Below the pieces are notes generated by a model that made no database searches, was not told the origin of the DNA, and saw only the letters and a program-made list of their open reading frames with translations. A stretch of 64,000 bases of DNA, taken from Duganella callida (GTDB taxonomy: Bacteria > Pseudomonadota > Gammaproteobacteria > Burkholderiales > Burkholderiaceae_D). Positions 18,256 through 26,910 of the stretch are shown in pieces. Every line of letters begins with the position of its first letter. Positions within the stretch are counted from its first letter, which is position 1. A program made the position numbers and the translations under genes. Where the stretch lies: assembly GCF_004614165.1 (NCBI RefSeq), contig NZ_SPVG01000146.1, positions 62,001 to 126,000 on the forward strand, in the 5' to 3' direction.

Positions 18256-19134
18256 TCAGAAGCAGTGCTCGAGGGCGGGGAAGCTGCCGTCCTTGACGGC
18301 GGCGACGTAGGCGCTGAAGGCGGCTTCGATGCTGGTCTGGCCTTCCATGAAGTTTTTCACGAAGCGCGCTTTGCGGCCCGGGAAGACACCCAGCAGGTCG
18401 TGCATCACCAGCACCTGGCCGGAGCAGTCCGGACCGGCGCCAATGCCGATGGTGGGAATCGACAGCAGGTCGGTGACTTCCTTGCCCAGGCCCGAGGGGA
18501 TCGCTTCCAGCACCAGCAGCGAGGCGCCGGCGGCCTGCATCTTCAAGGCGTCGGCTTTCAGCAGGTCGGCGCTTTCGGTGGTCTTGCCCTGCACTTTGTA
18601 GCCGCCCAGCTGGTGCACCGATTGCGGTGTCAGGCCCAGGTGGGCGCAGACGGGAACGGCGCGGTCGGTCAGGAATTTGACGGTGTCGGCCAGCCAGGCA
18701 CCGCCCTCGATCTTGATCATGTGGGCGCCGGCCTGCATCGCGCGCACGGCGTTGGCGTAGGCGCTTTCCGGGGTGCCGTAGGCGCCGAACGGCAGGTCGG
18801 CCACGATCATCGCGGACTTGGCGCCGCGCGCCACCGAGGCGGTGTGGTAGACGATGTCGTCGACCGTGACCGGCAGCGTCGATTGGTGGCCGGCGCAGAC
18901 CATGCCCAGCGAGTCGCCGATCAGCAGGATTTCGACGCCGCAGCGCTCCATCAGCGAGGCGAAGCTGGCGTCGTAGGCGGTCAGCATGGTGATTTTTTCG
19001 CCGGCCGCGCGCAATGCGCCCAGGGTGTGGACGGTGACGGCTTTGCTGGCGACCGTTTTGGCCGGTGCAGGTGCGTTGGCAGCGGCAGGCTTTTGGCCCG
19101 CGGCCAGTTCGTTTCCTTGCAAGTAACCAGACAT
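18256..19134 (-). CDS. panB: 3-methyl-2-oxobutanoate hydroxymethyltransferase
   Basis: First committed enzyme of pantothenate synthesis: transfers a hydroxymethyl group from 5,10-methylene-THF to alpha-ketoisovalerate to give ketopantoate. The protein has 292 residues; the usual length is about 265. The excess is an Ala/Pro-rich N-terminal leader of about 30 residues before [21 protein letters not shown]. The metal and substrate motifs LIGDSLGMV and KIEGGAW are clear. It is the last gene of a minus-strand run with pcnB and folK, and its 3' end is convergent with the lectin-hydrolase gene, 20 bases away. Confidence 0.95.
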   Translation of the reverse strand: MSGYLQGNELAAGQKPAAANAPAPAKTVASKAVTVHTLGALRAAGEKITMLTAYDASFASLMERCGVEILLIGDSLGMVCAGHQSTLPVTVDDIVYHTASVARGAKSAMIVADLPFGAYGTPESAYANAVRAMQAGAHMIKIEGGAWLADTVKFLTDRAVPVCAHLGLTPQSVHQLGGYKVQGKTTESADLLKADALKMQAAGASLLVLEAIPSGLGKEVTDLLSIPTIGIGAGPDCSGQVLVMHDLLGVFPGRKARFVKNFMEGQTSIEAAFSAYVAAVKDGSFPALEHCF

Positions 19135-19213
19135 GGGATTCCTTTTGTGATGAGGTCAGACGGCGATAGTGTATTCCTGATTGCTATCGCCTGCAGAAAG
19201 TCGCTTAGAGGGG

Positions 19214-19852
19214 CTAGTCGAGGCGGCTGATGGCCTGGTCGGCGACGCCGGCCGCATATTGCTGCGCCGCGCCCTTGCCGGGGATGTGGATGGCCGGGGC
19301 GATTTCCAGCAGCGGCACCAGGACGAAGGCGCGCTCGCTCAGGCGCGGATGCGGCACGCTCAGGGTGGGGCTGGCGATCACGGCGTCGCCGTACAGCAGC
19401 AGGTCGAGGTCCAGCGTGCGCGGTGCGTTGCGGTAGGGACGTTCGCGGCCGTGCGTCTGTTCGATCGCGTGCAGCGCCCGCAACAGCGCTTGCGCGTCCA
19501 GCGTGGTGGCGATGCGGGCGACGGCGTTGATGTAGTCGTCGCCGCTGGAGTCGATCGGCGCGGTGCGGTACAGGCTGGAGGCGGCCATCAGCGTGCAGCC
19601 GGGCTGGCGCTGCAGGCGTTCCAGCGCGTCCAGCACGTTGGCGCGCGCGTCGCCGAGGTTGGCGCCGATGCCGATGTAGGCAAGGGTGAAGGCGAACGGC
19701 GCCCGTTCTTCGGCGGCGCTGGCCGGGGCGAGGCTGGCGCTGGCGGCGTCGTGGGGCGCGGCGTCAGGAGCGGCCGAGGCAGCTGTGACAGATGCGCCAG
19801 CTGCGTCAGGTGCGGCCGGGGCGCCAGACGTATCAGTGATCGCGGTGGACAT
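19214..19852 (-). CDS. folK: 2-amino-4-hydroxy-6-hydroxymethyldihydropteridine diphosphokinase
   Basis: Transfers pyrophosphate from ATP to the pterin in folate synthesis. The core from about residue 55 has the family motifs: YIGIGANLGD, SSLYRTAPID, RNAPRTLDLDLLLYG and VPHPRLSERAFVLVPL. The 212-residue product carries an unusual N-terminal extension of about 50 residues rich in Ala, Pro, Asp and Ser. The start at 19852 is 18 bases after pcnB ends, but a later start cannot be excluded. It lies between pcnB and panB, an order common in proteobacteria. Confidence 0.92.
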   Translation of the reverse strand: MSTAITDTSGAPAAPDAAGASVTAASAAPDAAPHDAASASLAPASAAEERAPFAFTLAYIGIGANLGDARANVLDALERLQRQPGCTLMAASSLYRTAPIDSSGDDYINAVARIATTLDAQALLRALHAIEQTHGRERPYRNAPRTLDLDLLLYGDAVIASPTLSVPHPRLSERAFVLVPLLEIAPAIHIPGKGAAQQYAAGVADQAISRLD

Positions 19853-19869
19853 GATGCGCTGGACGCAGT

Positions 19870-21300
19870 TCAGTCGGCGCCGCCATCGCCGGCGTGGCCG
19901 GCATGGTCTGCGCCGACCTGTGCTCCGCCTTCGCCGCCTTCGTCTGACGCGCCCTCGCCGCGATTGCGGCTACGGCCGCCACGACGCGGGCCGCGTTTGC
20001 GTTTGGCGGCACCACCGGCTTCGCCGCGGCCAGGCTGGCTGGCGGAGGAAATCAGTTCTTCGCGCGTGATGTCGTCGCCCTCGTAGAAGGCGGTCCACCA
20101 GTCGCCGATCTCGGCGTCGATCTCGCCGGAGGCGCAGCGCAGCAGCAGGAAGTCGTAGCCGGCGCGGAAGCGTTGATGCTCCAGCAGCTTGAACGGCGAC
20201 TTGCCCTGGCGGCGCTCGAAACGCGGCTGCATCGCCCAGATGTCGCGCATGTCGGAACCGATCTTGCGCTGCAGGGCCAGTTTCTCGGTTTGCGAATCCA
20301 GCACGTCGTCGGCCGCCAGGTGCAGCGCCGGGATGGTTTGCTCGCCGGCGGCGCGGTAGGCGTTCCACTTCTCCAGCACCTGGTGCCACAGCAGCGACGC
20401 AAACAGAAAGCCCGGCGAGACGGTCTTGCCGGCGTGGATGCGCGCATCGGTGGAGTCCAGCGCCAGGGTCACGAACTTGAATCCCAGCGGCTGCTCCAGC
20501 ACCACGTCCAGCAGCGGCAGCAGGCCGTGATGCAGGCCTTCCTTGCGCAGCTGCTGCAAACAGGCCAGCGCCTGGCCGCTCATCAGCAGCTTGAGCATTT
20601 CATCGAACACGCGCGCGGCGGGCACGTTGTTGATCAGCGGCGCCATCACCTTGATCGGCGCGGCGGTCTCCTGCTCGATGCCGAATCCCAGCTTGGCGGC
20701 GAAGCGCACCACGCGCAGCATGCGCACCGGGTCTTCGCGGTAGCGCGCTTCCGGCTGGCCGATGATGCGCAGCGTCTTGGCGCGGATGTCCTCGATGCCG
20801 CCATGGTAGTCCAGCACCTGCTGGTTGGCCGGGTTGTAGTACATGGCGTTGATGGTGAAGTCGCGCCGTTCCGCGTCTTCCGCCTGGGTGCCGAAGGTGT
20901 TGTCGCGCAGGACGCGGCCATGTTCATCCTTGGGCGCGTTGTCCGAGGTGGTGCCGCGGAAGGTGGTCACTTCCAGCAGGTCCTGGCCGAACATCACGTG
21001 CACGATCTGGAAGCGCTTGCCGATGATGAAGGCGCGGCGGAACAGGCGCTTGACCTGCTCCGGCGTGGCGTTGGTGGCGATGTCGAAGTCCTTGGGCTTG
21101 ACGCCCAGCAGCAGGTCGCGCACGGCGCCGCCGACCACGAAGGCTTCGTAGCCGGCTTCCTGCAGGGTGCTGGTGACGCGCACGGCGTTGTTCGACAGCA
21201 GGCGCGGATCGATGCCGTGGGCTTCCGGGCCGAGCACCACCAGCTTGTTGGCATCGCGTCCGCCCTTGCCGAGGATTTTGCGGATCAGTTTCTTAATCAT
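19870..21300 (-). CDS. pcnB: Poly(A) polymerase I
   Basis: Adds 3' poly(A) tails to RNA and promotes its decay. The nucleotidyltransferase core has the class II signature FVVGGAVRDLLLG followed by the carboxylates KDFDIATNA. RNA-binding helices and a low-complexity C-terminus rich in Arg, Gly and Glu (KRKRGPRRGG) follow. The ATG at 21300 gives MIKKLIRKILGKG and 476 residues; a TTG at 21312 would add four. The start overlaps the stop of the upstream HAD hydrolase gene by eight bases (21293-21300). A tRNA nucleotidyltransferase is less likely because of the basic tail and the position next to folK. Confidence 0.93.
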   Translation of the reverse strand: MIKKLIRKILGKGGRDANKLVVLGPEAHGIDPRLLSNNAVRVTSTLQEAGYEAFVVGGAVRDLLLGVKPKDFDIATNATPEQVKRLFRRAFIIGKRFQIVHVMFGQDLLEVTTFRGTTSDNAPKDEHGRVLRDNTFGTQAEDAERRDFTINAMYYNPANQQVLDYHGGIEDIRAKTLRIIGQPEARYREDPVRMLRVVRFAAKLGFGIEQETAAPIKVMAPLINNVPAARVFDEMLKLLMSGQALACLQQLRKEGLHHGLLPLLDVVLEQPLGFKFVTLALDSTDARIHAGKTVSPGFLFASLLWHQVLEKWNAYRAAGEQTIPALHLAADDVLDSQTEKLALQRKIGSDMRDIWAMQPRFERRQGKSPFKLLEHQRFRAGYDFLLLRCASGEIDAEIGDWWTAFYEGDDITREELISSASQPGRGEAGGAAKRKRGPRRGGRSRNRGEGASDEGGEGGAQVGADHAGHAGDGGAD

Positions 21301-21964
21301 TGAACAGCTCAATAAGTCGCCAGCCTTGTGCGGCGGCGTGCGTTTTCAGTTTTTCATTCGGGTTGGTCGCCACCGGATGGCTGACGATGGACATCAGCGG
21401 CAGGTCGTTGTGCGAGTCGCTGTAGAAGTGGACGGTGCCGAAGTCTTCCAGCTTCTTGCCCATCTTTTCCAGCCAGGCCCTGGTGTGCACGATCTTGCCC
21501 GGTCCCTGGGTCGGCGTGCCGATCAGGCGGCCGGTCAGCCGGCCGTCGGCGTCGACTTCCGGCATGGCGGCGATCAGGTGCTCCACGCCCAGCGCCCTGG
21601 CGATCGGCGCGGTGACGAAATGGTTGGTGGCGGTGACGATGGCCACCAGGTCGCCCTGGTCGATGTGCTGTTTCAGCAGCGCCAGGGCGGCCGGACGGAT
21701 CGCCGGCGCCACCACTTCCTCCATGTACTGCGCCTGCATCGCTGCCAGTTTTTCGGGCGCGAAGCCGGCCAGGGTGCCGAGCGTGAACTCCAGATATTCT
21801 ACCGGATCGAGCGTGCCGGCCTGGTATTGGGCGAAGAAGTCCTTGTTGCGGCGGTCGAATTCGACGGCGTCCACGGCGCCGATGCGCACCAGGAACTGGC
21901 CCCATTCGTAGTCGGAGTCGATGGGCAGCAGGGTGTGGTCGAGGTCAAAGAGGGCGAGATTCAT
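21293..21964 (-). CDS. HAD-superfamily hydrolase, SerB-like (subfamily IB)
   Basis: Phosphatase-fold protein of 223 residues. Motif I is FDLDHTLLP with the Asp nucleophile, a later block ATNHFVTAPIA matches motif II/III surroundings, and YSDSHNDLPLM carries the motif IV Asp residues. Proteins of this type include phosphoserine-phosphatase-like enzymes next to hda; the substrate is not known. The ATG at 21964 overlaps the hda stop by one base (TAATG), so I prefer it to a start nine codons upstream. It belongs to the hda-HAD-pcnB-folK-panB series. Confidence 0.88.
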   Translation of the reverse strand: MNLALFDLDHTLLPIDSDYEWGQFLVRIGAVDAVEFDRRNKDFFAQYQAGTLDPVEYLEFTLGTLAGFAPEKLAAMQAQYMEEVVAPAIRPAALALLKQHIDQGDLVAIVTATNHFVTAPIARALGVEHLIAAMPEVDADGRLTGRLIGTPTQGPGKIVHTRAWLEKMGKKLEDFGTVHFYSDSHNDLPLMSIVSHPVATNPNEKLKTHAAAQGWRLIELFND

Positions 21965-22650
21965 TATTCTTTCGCTTCCGCCTGCAGCCACTCGCGCAGC
22001 AGCGGCAGAGTGATCGGGCGTTGGGTTTCAAGGGAATACTGGTCCAGCGAATCGAGGATGTCGGACAGCGACCGCATGTCGCGCTGGAAGTGAGACAGCA
22101 AATAGGGTATCACGCCGGCCGACAGCGTCAAGCCGCGGGCCGCCGCCGCCGCCGCCAGCGCGGCGCTTTTCTCGTCGTCGGTCAGGCCGTGGATCTGGTA
22201 GATCAGGCCCCAGCCCATGCGCGTGCGCAGGTCTTCGCGCACCGGCAGCACGGCCGGCGCCACATTGCCGCTGCAGACCATCCAGGCGTTGTTGGCGCGG
22301 ATTTCGTTGAACAGGGCGAAGGCGTCGATCTGCGCCAGCGGCGACAGCTTCTCGCAGTCGTCCAGCAGGTACAGGTCCACCTCCGGCGAATACACGAATT
22401 CGGACTCGATCGAGAACGGCGAGATATAGCGCGCGCGCGTCTGTTCGGCCTCGCCGCCGGCGCTGGCCAGGGCTTTCAGCAGGTGCGATTTGCCGACGCC
22501 GACCGCGCCCCACAGGTAGGCGAAGTGCTCGCGCGAGGTACGGGCGGCGAATTGCGCCAGCAGCGCTGCCGCTTCGGCATTCTGTCCGACCTCGAACGAA
22601 GCGAGGCTGTGCGTTGGTTCCGCGCCTAAATCGAGCACCAGCTGCTTCAT
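21964..22650 (-). CDS. hda: DnaA regulatory inactivator Hda
   Basis: AAA+ protein of 228 residues that, with the beta clamp on DNA, stimulates DnaA-ATP hydrolysis and prevents re-initiation. The N-terminus MKQLVLDLG contains a clamp-binding motif (QLVLDL). Walker A is GAVGVGKSHLL, Walker B is LYLLDDCE, and the sensor region includes the Arg-rich stretch REDLRTRMGWG. The size and the missing DnaA domains I, II and IV exclude DnaA itself. Its neighbours, the AI-2E permease upstream and purM divergent, match the usual proteobacterial hda locus. Confidence 0.92.
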   Translation of the reverse strand: MKQLVLDLGAEPTHSLASFEVGQNAEAAALLAQFAARTSREHFAYLWGAVGVGKSHLLKALASAGGEAEQTRARYISPFSIESEFVYSPEVDLYLLDDCEKLSPLAQIDAFALFNEIRANNAWMVCSGNVAPAVLPVREDLRTRMGWGLIYQIHGLTDDEKSAALAAAAAARGLTLSAGVIPYLLSHFQRDMRSLSDILDSLDQYSLETQRPITLPLLREWLQAEAKE

Positions 22651-22695
22651 GGCGTTCGCCCTGTGGTCTTTTGCATAATGTTTATCTGTTTCACA

Positions 22696-23781
22696 TCACG
22701 CATTATAGAAGCTGCTGCTCAGGTAGTGGCGCCTGAGGTGCTTGAAGGCCACCATCAGCACCGCCGACGCGGGCAGCGCCAGCAGCACGCCGACGAAGCC
22801 GAACAGCTGGCCGAACGCCAGCAGGGCGAAGATCACCGCCAGCGGATTCAGGCCGATGCGCTCGCCCACCAGGCGCGGCGTCAGGAAGAAGCCTTCCAGC
22901 ACCTGGCCGCAGCCGTAGATGATGGCCACCGCGATCACGCCGCTCCAGTCGCTGAACTGCAGCACCGCCGAAATCAGCGCCAGCACCAGGCCCAGGCCGA
23001 AACCCAGGTAGGGGATGAACACCAGCAGGCCGGTGATGATCCCCACCGGCAGGGCCACGTCGAAACCGGCGATGCCCAGCGCGGCCGAATAGTAAATCGC
23101 CAGCACCAGCATCACCAGCAGCTGGCCGCGCAGGTACTGCGCCAGCAGGGTGTCGACTTCGCGCGCCATGCCCAGGGTGGCGCCGATGTAGCGGCGCGGC
23201 ACGCAGGCGGCGATGCGCGCCAGCATGGCGTGCCAGTCCAGCAGCAGGTAGAACAGCACCACCGGGATCAACGTCAGCGTGGCCAGCCAGCCCAGCACCG
23301 CGGTGCCGCCGACGCGCGCCGAATTCAGCGCGGCGGCCCAGATGGCGTCGCCGCTGGCGGACAGCTGCTCGGACGCCATTTGCTTGATGCCGGCGCTGTC
23401 CAGGCGCACGTTCAGACCCAGGTCGCGCAGTTTCGGCGCCAGCAGGTCGTTGGCCTTGGCCAGAAAGGCCGGGATCTGCGCCTGCAGCAGCGGGATTTCC
23501 TTCTGCAGCACCGGCACCACGATCAGCACCAGGGTGGTGATGGCGGCAAAGAACAGCATTACCACGATGGTCACCGACAGCGGCCGCGGCATGCTCACGC
23601 GGCGGCCGAAGCGGATGCGGTCCAGGCGGTCCACGCCGGGATTCAGCGCGTAGGCGAAGATGGCGGCCGCCAGGAACGGCGTCAGCACCGGCCCGAGGGT
23701 GACCAGAAGGAACAGGAATGCCGCCCACACCGCCAGCCAGAATGCCGTCTGCTTTTGCTCTAACGTGAGGGGAAATGGCAT
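22696..23781 (-). CDS. AI-2E family transporter (PerM-type permease)
   Basis: Inner-membrane protein of 361 residues with about seven to eight hydrophobic segments: two or three near residues 12-85, the rest from about 145 on. The AI-2E exporter motif region [18 protein letters not shown] is visible. Substrates vary within the family; the AI-2 role is shown for E. coli TqsA only, so no substrate is assigned. The ATG at 23781 was chosen because the frame upstream is only the antisense of purM. It is 45 bases upstream of hda and diverges from purM across a 123-bp shared region. Confidence 0.88.
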   Translation of the reverse strand: MPFPLTLEQKQTAFWLAVWAAFLFLLVTLGPVLTPFLAAAIFAYALNPGVDRLDRIRFGRRVSMPRPLSVTIVVMLFFAAITTLVLIVVPVLQKEIPLLQAQIPAFLAKANDLLAPKLRDLGLNVRLDSAGIKQMASEQLSASGDAIWAAALNSARVGGTAVLGWLATLTLIPVVLFYLLLDWHAMLARIAACVPRRYIGATLGMAREVDTLLAQYLRGQLLVMLVLAIYYSAALGIAGFDVALPVGIITGLLVFIPYLGFGLGLVLALISAVLQFSDWSGVIAVAIIYGCGQVLEGFFLTPRLVGERIGLNPLAVIFALLAFGQLFGFVGVLLALPASAVLMVAFKHLRRHYLSSSFYNA

Positions 23782-23904
23782 GGAGGGATGAATTCGATGG
23801 TTAAAAAGGCGGTTGGACGGGGCAATTTTGATAAAATAGCGGATCGACCGGGTCAAAAACTGGTCTCCGCCTTCTATTTTACCGCCTCCGCTGCGAAATA
23901 CACC

Positions 23905-24948
23905 ATGAGCCAAACTTCTAATGTTTCCCTGTCCTACCGTGACGCCGGCGTCGACATCGATGCGGGCGACGCCCTCGTCGAAGCGATCAAGCCCTATGCC
24001 AAGCGCACCATGCGCGAAGGCGTGCTGGCCGGTCTGGGCGGTTTCGGTGCGATGTTCGAGATCAGCAAAAAGTACAAGGAGCCGGTGCTGGTGTCCGGCA
24101 CCGACGGCGTGGGCACCAAGCTGAAACTGGCGTTTGAGCTGAACCGTCACGACACCGTGGGCATCGACCTGGTGGCGATGAGCGTCAACGACATCCTGGT
24201 GCAGGGCGCCGAGCCGCTGTTCTTCCTCGACTACTTCGCCTGCGGCAAGCTGGATGTGGCCACCGCGACCAACGTCATCAAGGGTATCGCCCAGGGCTGC
24301 GAACAGGCCGGCTGCGCGCTGATCGGCGGCGAAACGGCGGAAATGCCGTCGATGTACCCGGACGGCGAATACGACCTGGCCGGCTTCGCGGTCGGTGCAG
24401 TAGAAAAATCGCAGATCATCGACGGCACCAGGATTGCGCCGGGCGACGTGGTGCTGGGCCTGGCCTCGTCGGGCGTGCACTCGAACGGTTACTCGCTGGT
24501 GCGCAAGATCATCGAAGTGTCCAAGCCGGACCTGAACGCCGACTTCCACGGCCGTCCGCTGGCCGACGTGCTGATGGCGCCGACCCGTATCTACGTCAAG
24601 CCGCTGCTGGCGCTGATGCAGAAGCTGGAAGTGAAGGGCATGGTGCACATCACCGGCGGCGGCCTGGTGGAAAACATCCCGCGCGTGCTGCAGCCTGGCC
24701 TGGTGGCCGAGCTGGATTCCAAGGCGTGGACCCTGCCGCCGCTGTTCCAGTGGCTGCAGCAGCACGGCGGCGTGGCCGACGCCGAAATGCACCGCGTGTT
24801 CAACTGCGGCATCGGCATGACCGTGATCGTCGCGCAGGACAACGCGGCGGCGGCGATCGCCGAGCTGGAAGCGGCCGGCGAAACCGTCTACACCATCGGC
24901 AAGATCCGCGCCCGCGTGGGCGAAGAGCACCAGACCATCGTGGTCTGA
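23905..24948 (+). CDS. purM: Phosphoribosylformylglycinamidine cyclo-ligase
   Basis: Closes the imidazole ring of purine (AIR synthetase, ATP-dependent). The 347-residue length is normal. Motifs: [44 protein letters not shown] and [13 protein letters not shown]. The ATG at 23905 gives [15 protein letters not shown]; an in-frame upstream ATG at 23788 would add 39 atypical residues lying in the promoter region shared with the divergent AI-2E gene. There is no other purine gene beside it; purC, purE and purK are 30 kb away. Confidence 0.95.
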   Translation: MSQTSNVSLSYRDAGVDIDAGDALVEAIKPYAKRTMREGVLAGLGGFGAMFEISKKYKEPVLVSGTDGVGTKLKLAFELNRHDTVGIDLVAMSVNDILVQGAEPLFFLDYFACGKLDVATATNVIKGIAQGCEQAGCALIGGETAEMPSMYPDGEYDLAGFAVGAVEKSQIIDGTRIAPGDVVLGLASSGVHSNGYSLVRKIIEVSKPDLNADFHGRPLADVLMAPTRIYVKPLLALMQKLEVKGMVHITGGGLVENIPRVLQPGLVAELDSKAWTLPPLFQWLQQHGGVADAEMHRVFNCGIGMTVIVAQDNAAAAIAELEAAGETVYTIGKIRARVGEEHQTIVV

Positions 24949-24976
24949 TCCTCCGCATTTTGAAGTAAGCGTTTCG

Positions 24977-25001
24977 GCGCCGGGCCGCTTCTTCCCGGCG
25001 C
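24977..25001 (+). terminator. GC-rich hairpin after purM, possible terminator
   Basis: Perfect 8-bp arms GCGCCGGG / CCCGGCGC with a 9-base loop, 28 bases after the purM stop. No T-tract follows, so it is not a canonical intrinsic terminator. Confidence 0.35.
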
Positions 25002-25012
25002 GGCGGCGGCCG

Positions 25013-25048
25013 ATGATGAGTCAACTGAACTTTTTCGGAGCTCATCAT
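25013..25048 (+). promoter_or_regulatory. Inverted repeat enclosing the ribosome site and start of the 2OG oxygenase gene
   Basis: Arms ATGATGAG (25013-25020) and CTCATCAT (25041-25048). The right arm contains the first two bases of the ATG at 25047, and the Shine-Dalgarno-like CGGAG lies in the 20-base loop. It could be an operator or a structure affecting initiation. The repeat is seen; its function is unknown. Confidence 0.35.
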
Positions 25049-25640
25049 GAACACCGCCGCACTGCGCGCCCCCGCCCCTGCCACGCGCACCGACAGCGAC
25101 ATCGGCGGCCAGCTGGCCTTCATGATCGACAACGTGATCAGCGATGAAGCCAGCCGCGCCATGATCGCCGTCGGCGAGCACTTCGGCTACCGCAACGACG
25201 CCCCCGGCATGCGCATGAACCAGGCCATGCACTGGATGGCCGATGAAGCGCCGATGGCGCAAATTTTCAAGGTCATCGGTCCCCTGCTGCCGCAGGAACT
25301 GCATGGCAAGAAGCTGCAACCGCGCCTGAGCCAGCGCATCGACATGTACAAATACCGCAAGGGCGACGTATTCAACCGCCACATCGACGGCATCTGGCCC
25401 GGCTACGGCGGCCCTACCGTGGACGTGACATCGAGGGCCGGCGCGGCGCTGTTCTTCCAGCACGGCTTCAGCCTCGATTCGGTGATGCACATGGGGACCG
25501 AAGTGACCAGTGACGCGCCGAAATACGTGGCGCGCATCGACGTGCTGTACGACCCGATCCGGGGTCAGTTCTGCCAATCGCACACAAGCTCTACCGTAGC
25601 GTGCGCTACGGTAGAGCTTGTGTGCGATTGGCAGAACTGA
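25047..25640 (+). CDS. 2OG-Fe(II) oxygenase, C-terminus replaced by palindromic repeat
   Basis: Prolyl-4-hydroxylase-type dioxygenase fold, 197 codons. The iron ligands are His112 and Asp114 in FNRHIDGIW and His148 in SVMHMGTEV; Arg163 in ARIDVLY is the likely 2-oxoglutarate ligand. Codons 171-197 (starting Ile-Arg-Gly-Gln) lie entirely inside the palindromic element at 25557-25648, which also supplies the stop. The native C-terminus therefore seems to have been cut and replaced by a repeat-encoded tail, just after the last conserved strand. The catalytic core is complete, so the protein may still work. The substrate is unknown; nearby genes do not indicate it. Confidence 0.8.
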   Translation: MNTAALRAPAPATRTDSDIGGQLAFMIDNVISDEASRAMIAVGEHFGYRNDAPGMRMNQAMHWMADEAPMAQIFKVIGPLLPQELHGKKLQPRLSQRIDMYKYRKGDVFNRHIDGIWPGYGGPTVDVTSRAGAALFFQHGFSLDSVMHMGTEVTSDAPKYVARIDVLYDPIRGQFCQSHTSSTVACATVELVCDWQN

Positions 25641-25648
25641 CCCCGGAT
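25557..25648. repeat. Perfect palindromic element (45-bp arms), REPIN/MITE-like
   Basis: The arms run from 25557 to 25601 and from 25604 to 25648 and are exact reverse complements, with a two-base centre (TG). The outer ends read ATCCGGGGTCAG and CTGACCCCGGAT. It sits between two convergent genes: it supplies the stop of the oxygenase gene and ends one base before the last codon of the phosphofructokinase stop. In RNA it would form a very stable hairpin from either strand, so it could act as a two-way terminator. GGGTC/GACCC ends resemble palindromes mobilised by RAYT transposases; that link is inference. Confidence 0.85.
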
Positions 25649-25649
25649 T

Positions 25650-26864
25650 TCAGCGCTTGAGGATTTTTTCGACCGGGGCGGGACGCAGGCGGTAGGCGTC
25701 GGGCATGCCGGCGCCCAGCAGCGGACGCAGGTAGAGGCGGAAGGCGTCGGTGACGTCGGTGCCGCTGGCGCTGATGAACGCATCCTCCATGACGCGGGTC
25801 TTGCCGGCCACGGCGTCCAGCGGCAGCAGTTCGTAGTCGACCGAGTAGTAGCCGGTGCGCTTGATCGCCACCGAGCCGTCGCGCTCGCCCCACATGGCGA
25901 ATTGCACCGCCTTTTCGCCGACCTCGCGCGCTTCGCGCTGGTCGACGTCGGAGACGCAGCCGATGAAGGAGCGCTGCAGGTAGCCGAAGGTGTCGCCGCG
26001 CACGCGTTTGATGCCGAGCCGGCTTTTGATTTCGTCGCACAGCAGGTCGGCCAGCGCGCCGGTGCCTGACAGCTGGACGTTGCCGTGCGCGTCGCGTTCG
26101 ACTTCCTTCGCCAGCAGCGTGGCGATGGCGGCGCCGGAGGCGTCGTGGATGCCTTCCGAGACGGCGATCACGCAGCGGCCGTAGCGCTCATAAGTGGCTT
26201 TGACGTCGGCCAGGAAGCGCTCCAGCGAGAACACCCGCTCCGGCAGGTAGATCAGGTGCGGGCCGTCGTCCGGGAATTTCTTGCCCAGCGCGGCGGCCGC
26301 GGTCAGGAAGCCGGCATGCCGGCCCATCACCACGCCGACATAGACGCCGGGCAGCGAGGCGTTGTCGAGGTTGGCGCCGGCAAACGCCTGCGCCACGAAG
26401 CGCGCCGCCGACGGGAAGCCGGGCGTGTGGTCGTTGCCGACCAGGTCGTTGTCGATGGTCTTGGGGATGTGCAGGCAGCGCAGCGGGTAGCCGGCCGCCC
26501 GCGCCTGCTCGCTGACGATGCGCACGGTGTCGGACGAGTCGTTGCCGCCGATGTAGTAGAACTGCTCGATCTGGTGCGCGCGCAGCACCTTGAAGATTTC
26601 CTGGCAGTAGGCTTGATCGGGCTTGTCGCGCGTGGAACCCAGCGCCGAGGAGGGCGTGGCGGCCACTTGTTCCAGGTTGTTGCTGGTCTCGCGCGTGAGG
26701 TCGACCAGGTCTTCGTTGACGATGCCGCGCACGCCGTGCAGCGCGCCGTACACGCGCGTACAGTCGCGGAAGCGGCGCGCCTCCAGCACCACGCCGGCCA
26801 GCGACTGGTTGATCACGGCGGTCGGACCGCCTCCCTGTGCGACCAGAATCTTTCCAGATGACAT
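25650..26864 (-). CDS. pfp: 6-phosphofructokinase, pyrophosphate-dependent type
   Basis: Phosphorylates fructose 6-phosphate; 404 residues. The N-terminal GGGPTAVIN loop, GGNDSSDT at 106-113 and PKTIDND at 134-140 are seen. PKTIDND (instead of PGTIDND) and an acidic or amide residue in the second Gly position of GGDGS mark the PPi-using group, so a reversible PPi-linked reaction is likely. MGRHAGF, another family block, is present. The ATG at 26864 was chosen because the frame upstream encodes the tail of the S9 pseudogene. The 3' end stops directly at the palindromic repeat. Confidence 0.88.
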   Translation of the reverse strand: MSSGKILVAQGGGPTAVINQSLAGVVLEARRFRDCTRVYGALHGVRGIVNEDLVDLTRETSNNLEQVAATPSSALGSTRDKPDQAYCQEIFKVLRAHQIEQFYYIGGNDSSDTVRIVSEQARAAGYPLRCLHIPKTIDNDLVGNDHTPGFPSAARFVAQAFAGANLDNASLPGVYVGVVMGRHAGFLTAAAALGKKFPDDGPHLIYLPERVFSLERFLADVKATYERYGRCVIAVSEGIHDASGAAIATLLAKEVERDAHGNVQLSGTGALADLLCDEIKSRLGIKRVRGDTFGYLQRSFIGCVSDVDQREAREVGEKAVQFAMWGERDGSVAIKRTGYYSVDYELLPLDAVAGKTRVMEDAFISASGTDVTDAFRLYLRPLLGAGMPDAYRLRPAPVEKILKR

Positions 26865-26910
26865 GCTCGCTCCTCCATGGTGGGCTGATGCGCCCACTAT
26901 AGCGCGATCT

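Noticed and set aside
22696-24930. A 744-codon frame joining the AI-2E permease to an N-terminal extension
   Set aside because: The extension is the antisense of purM. The permease starts at 23781, where family homology begins.
25565-25783. A minus-strand frame ending in the same repeat-encoded tail as the oxygenase
   Set aside because: It arises only because the palindrome reads almost identically on both strands; upstream it is out of frame with pfp.
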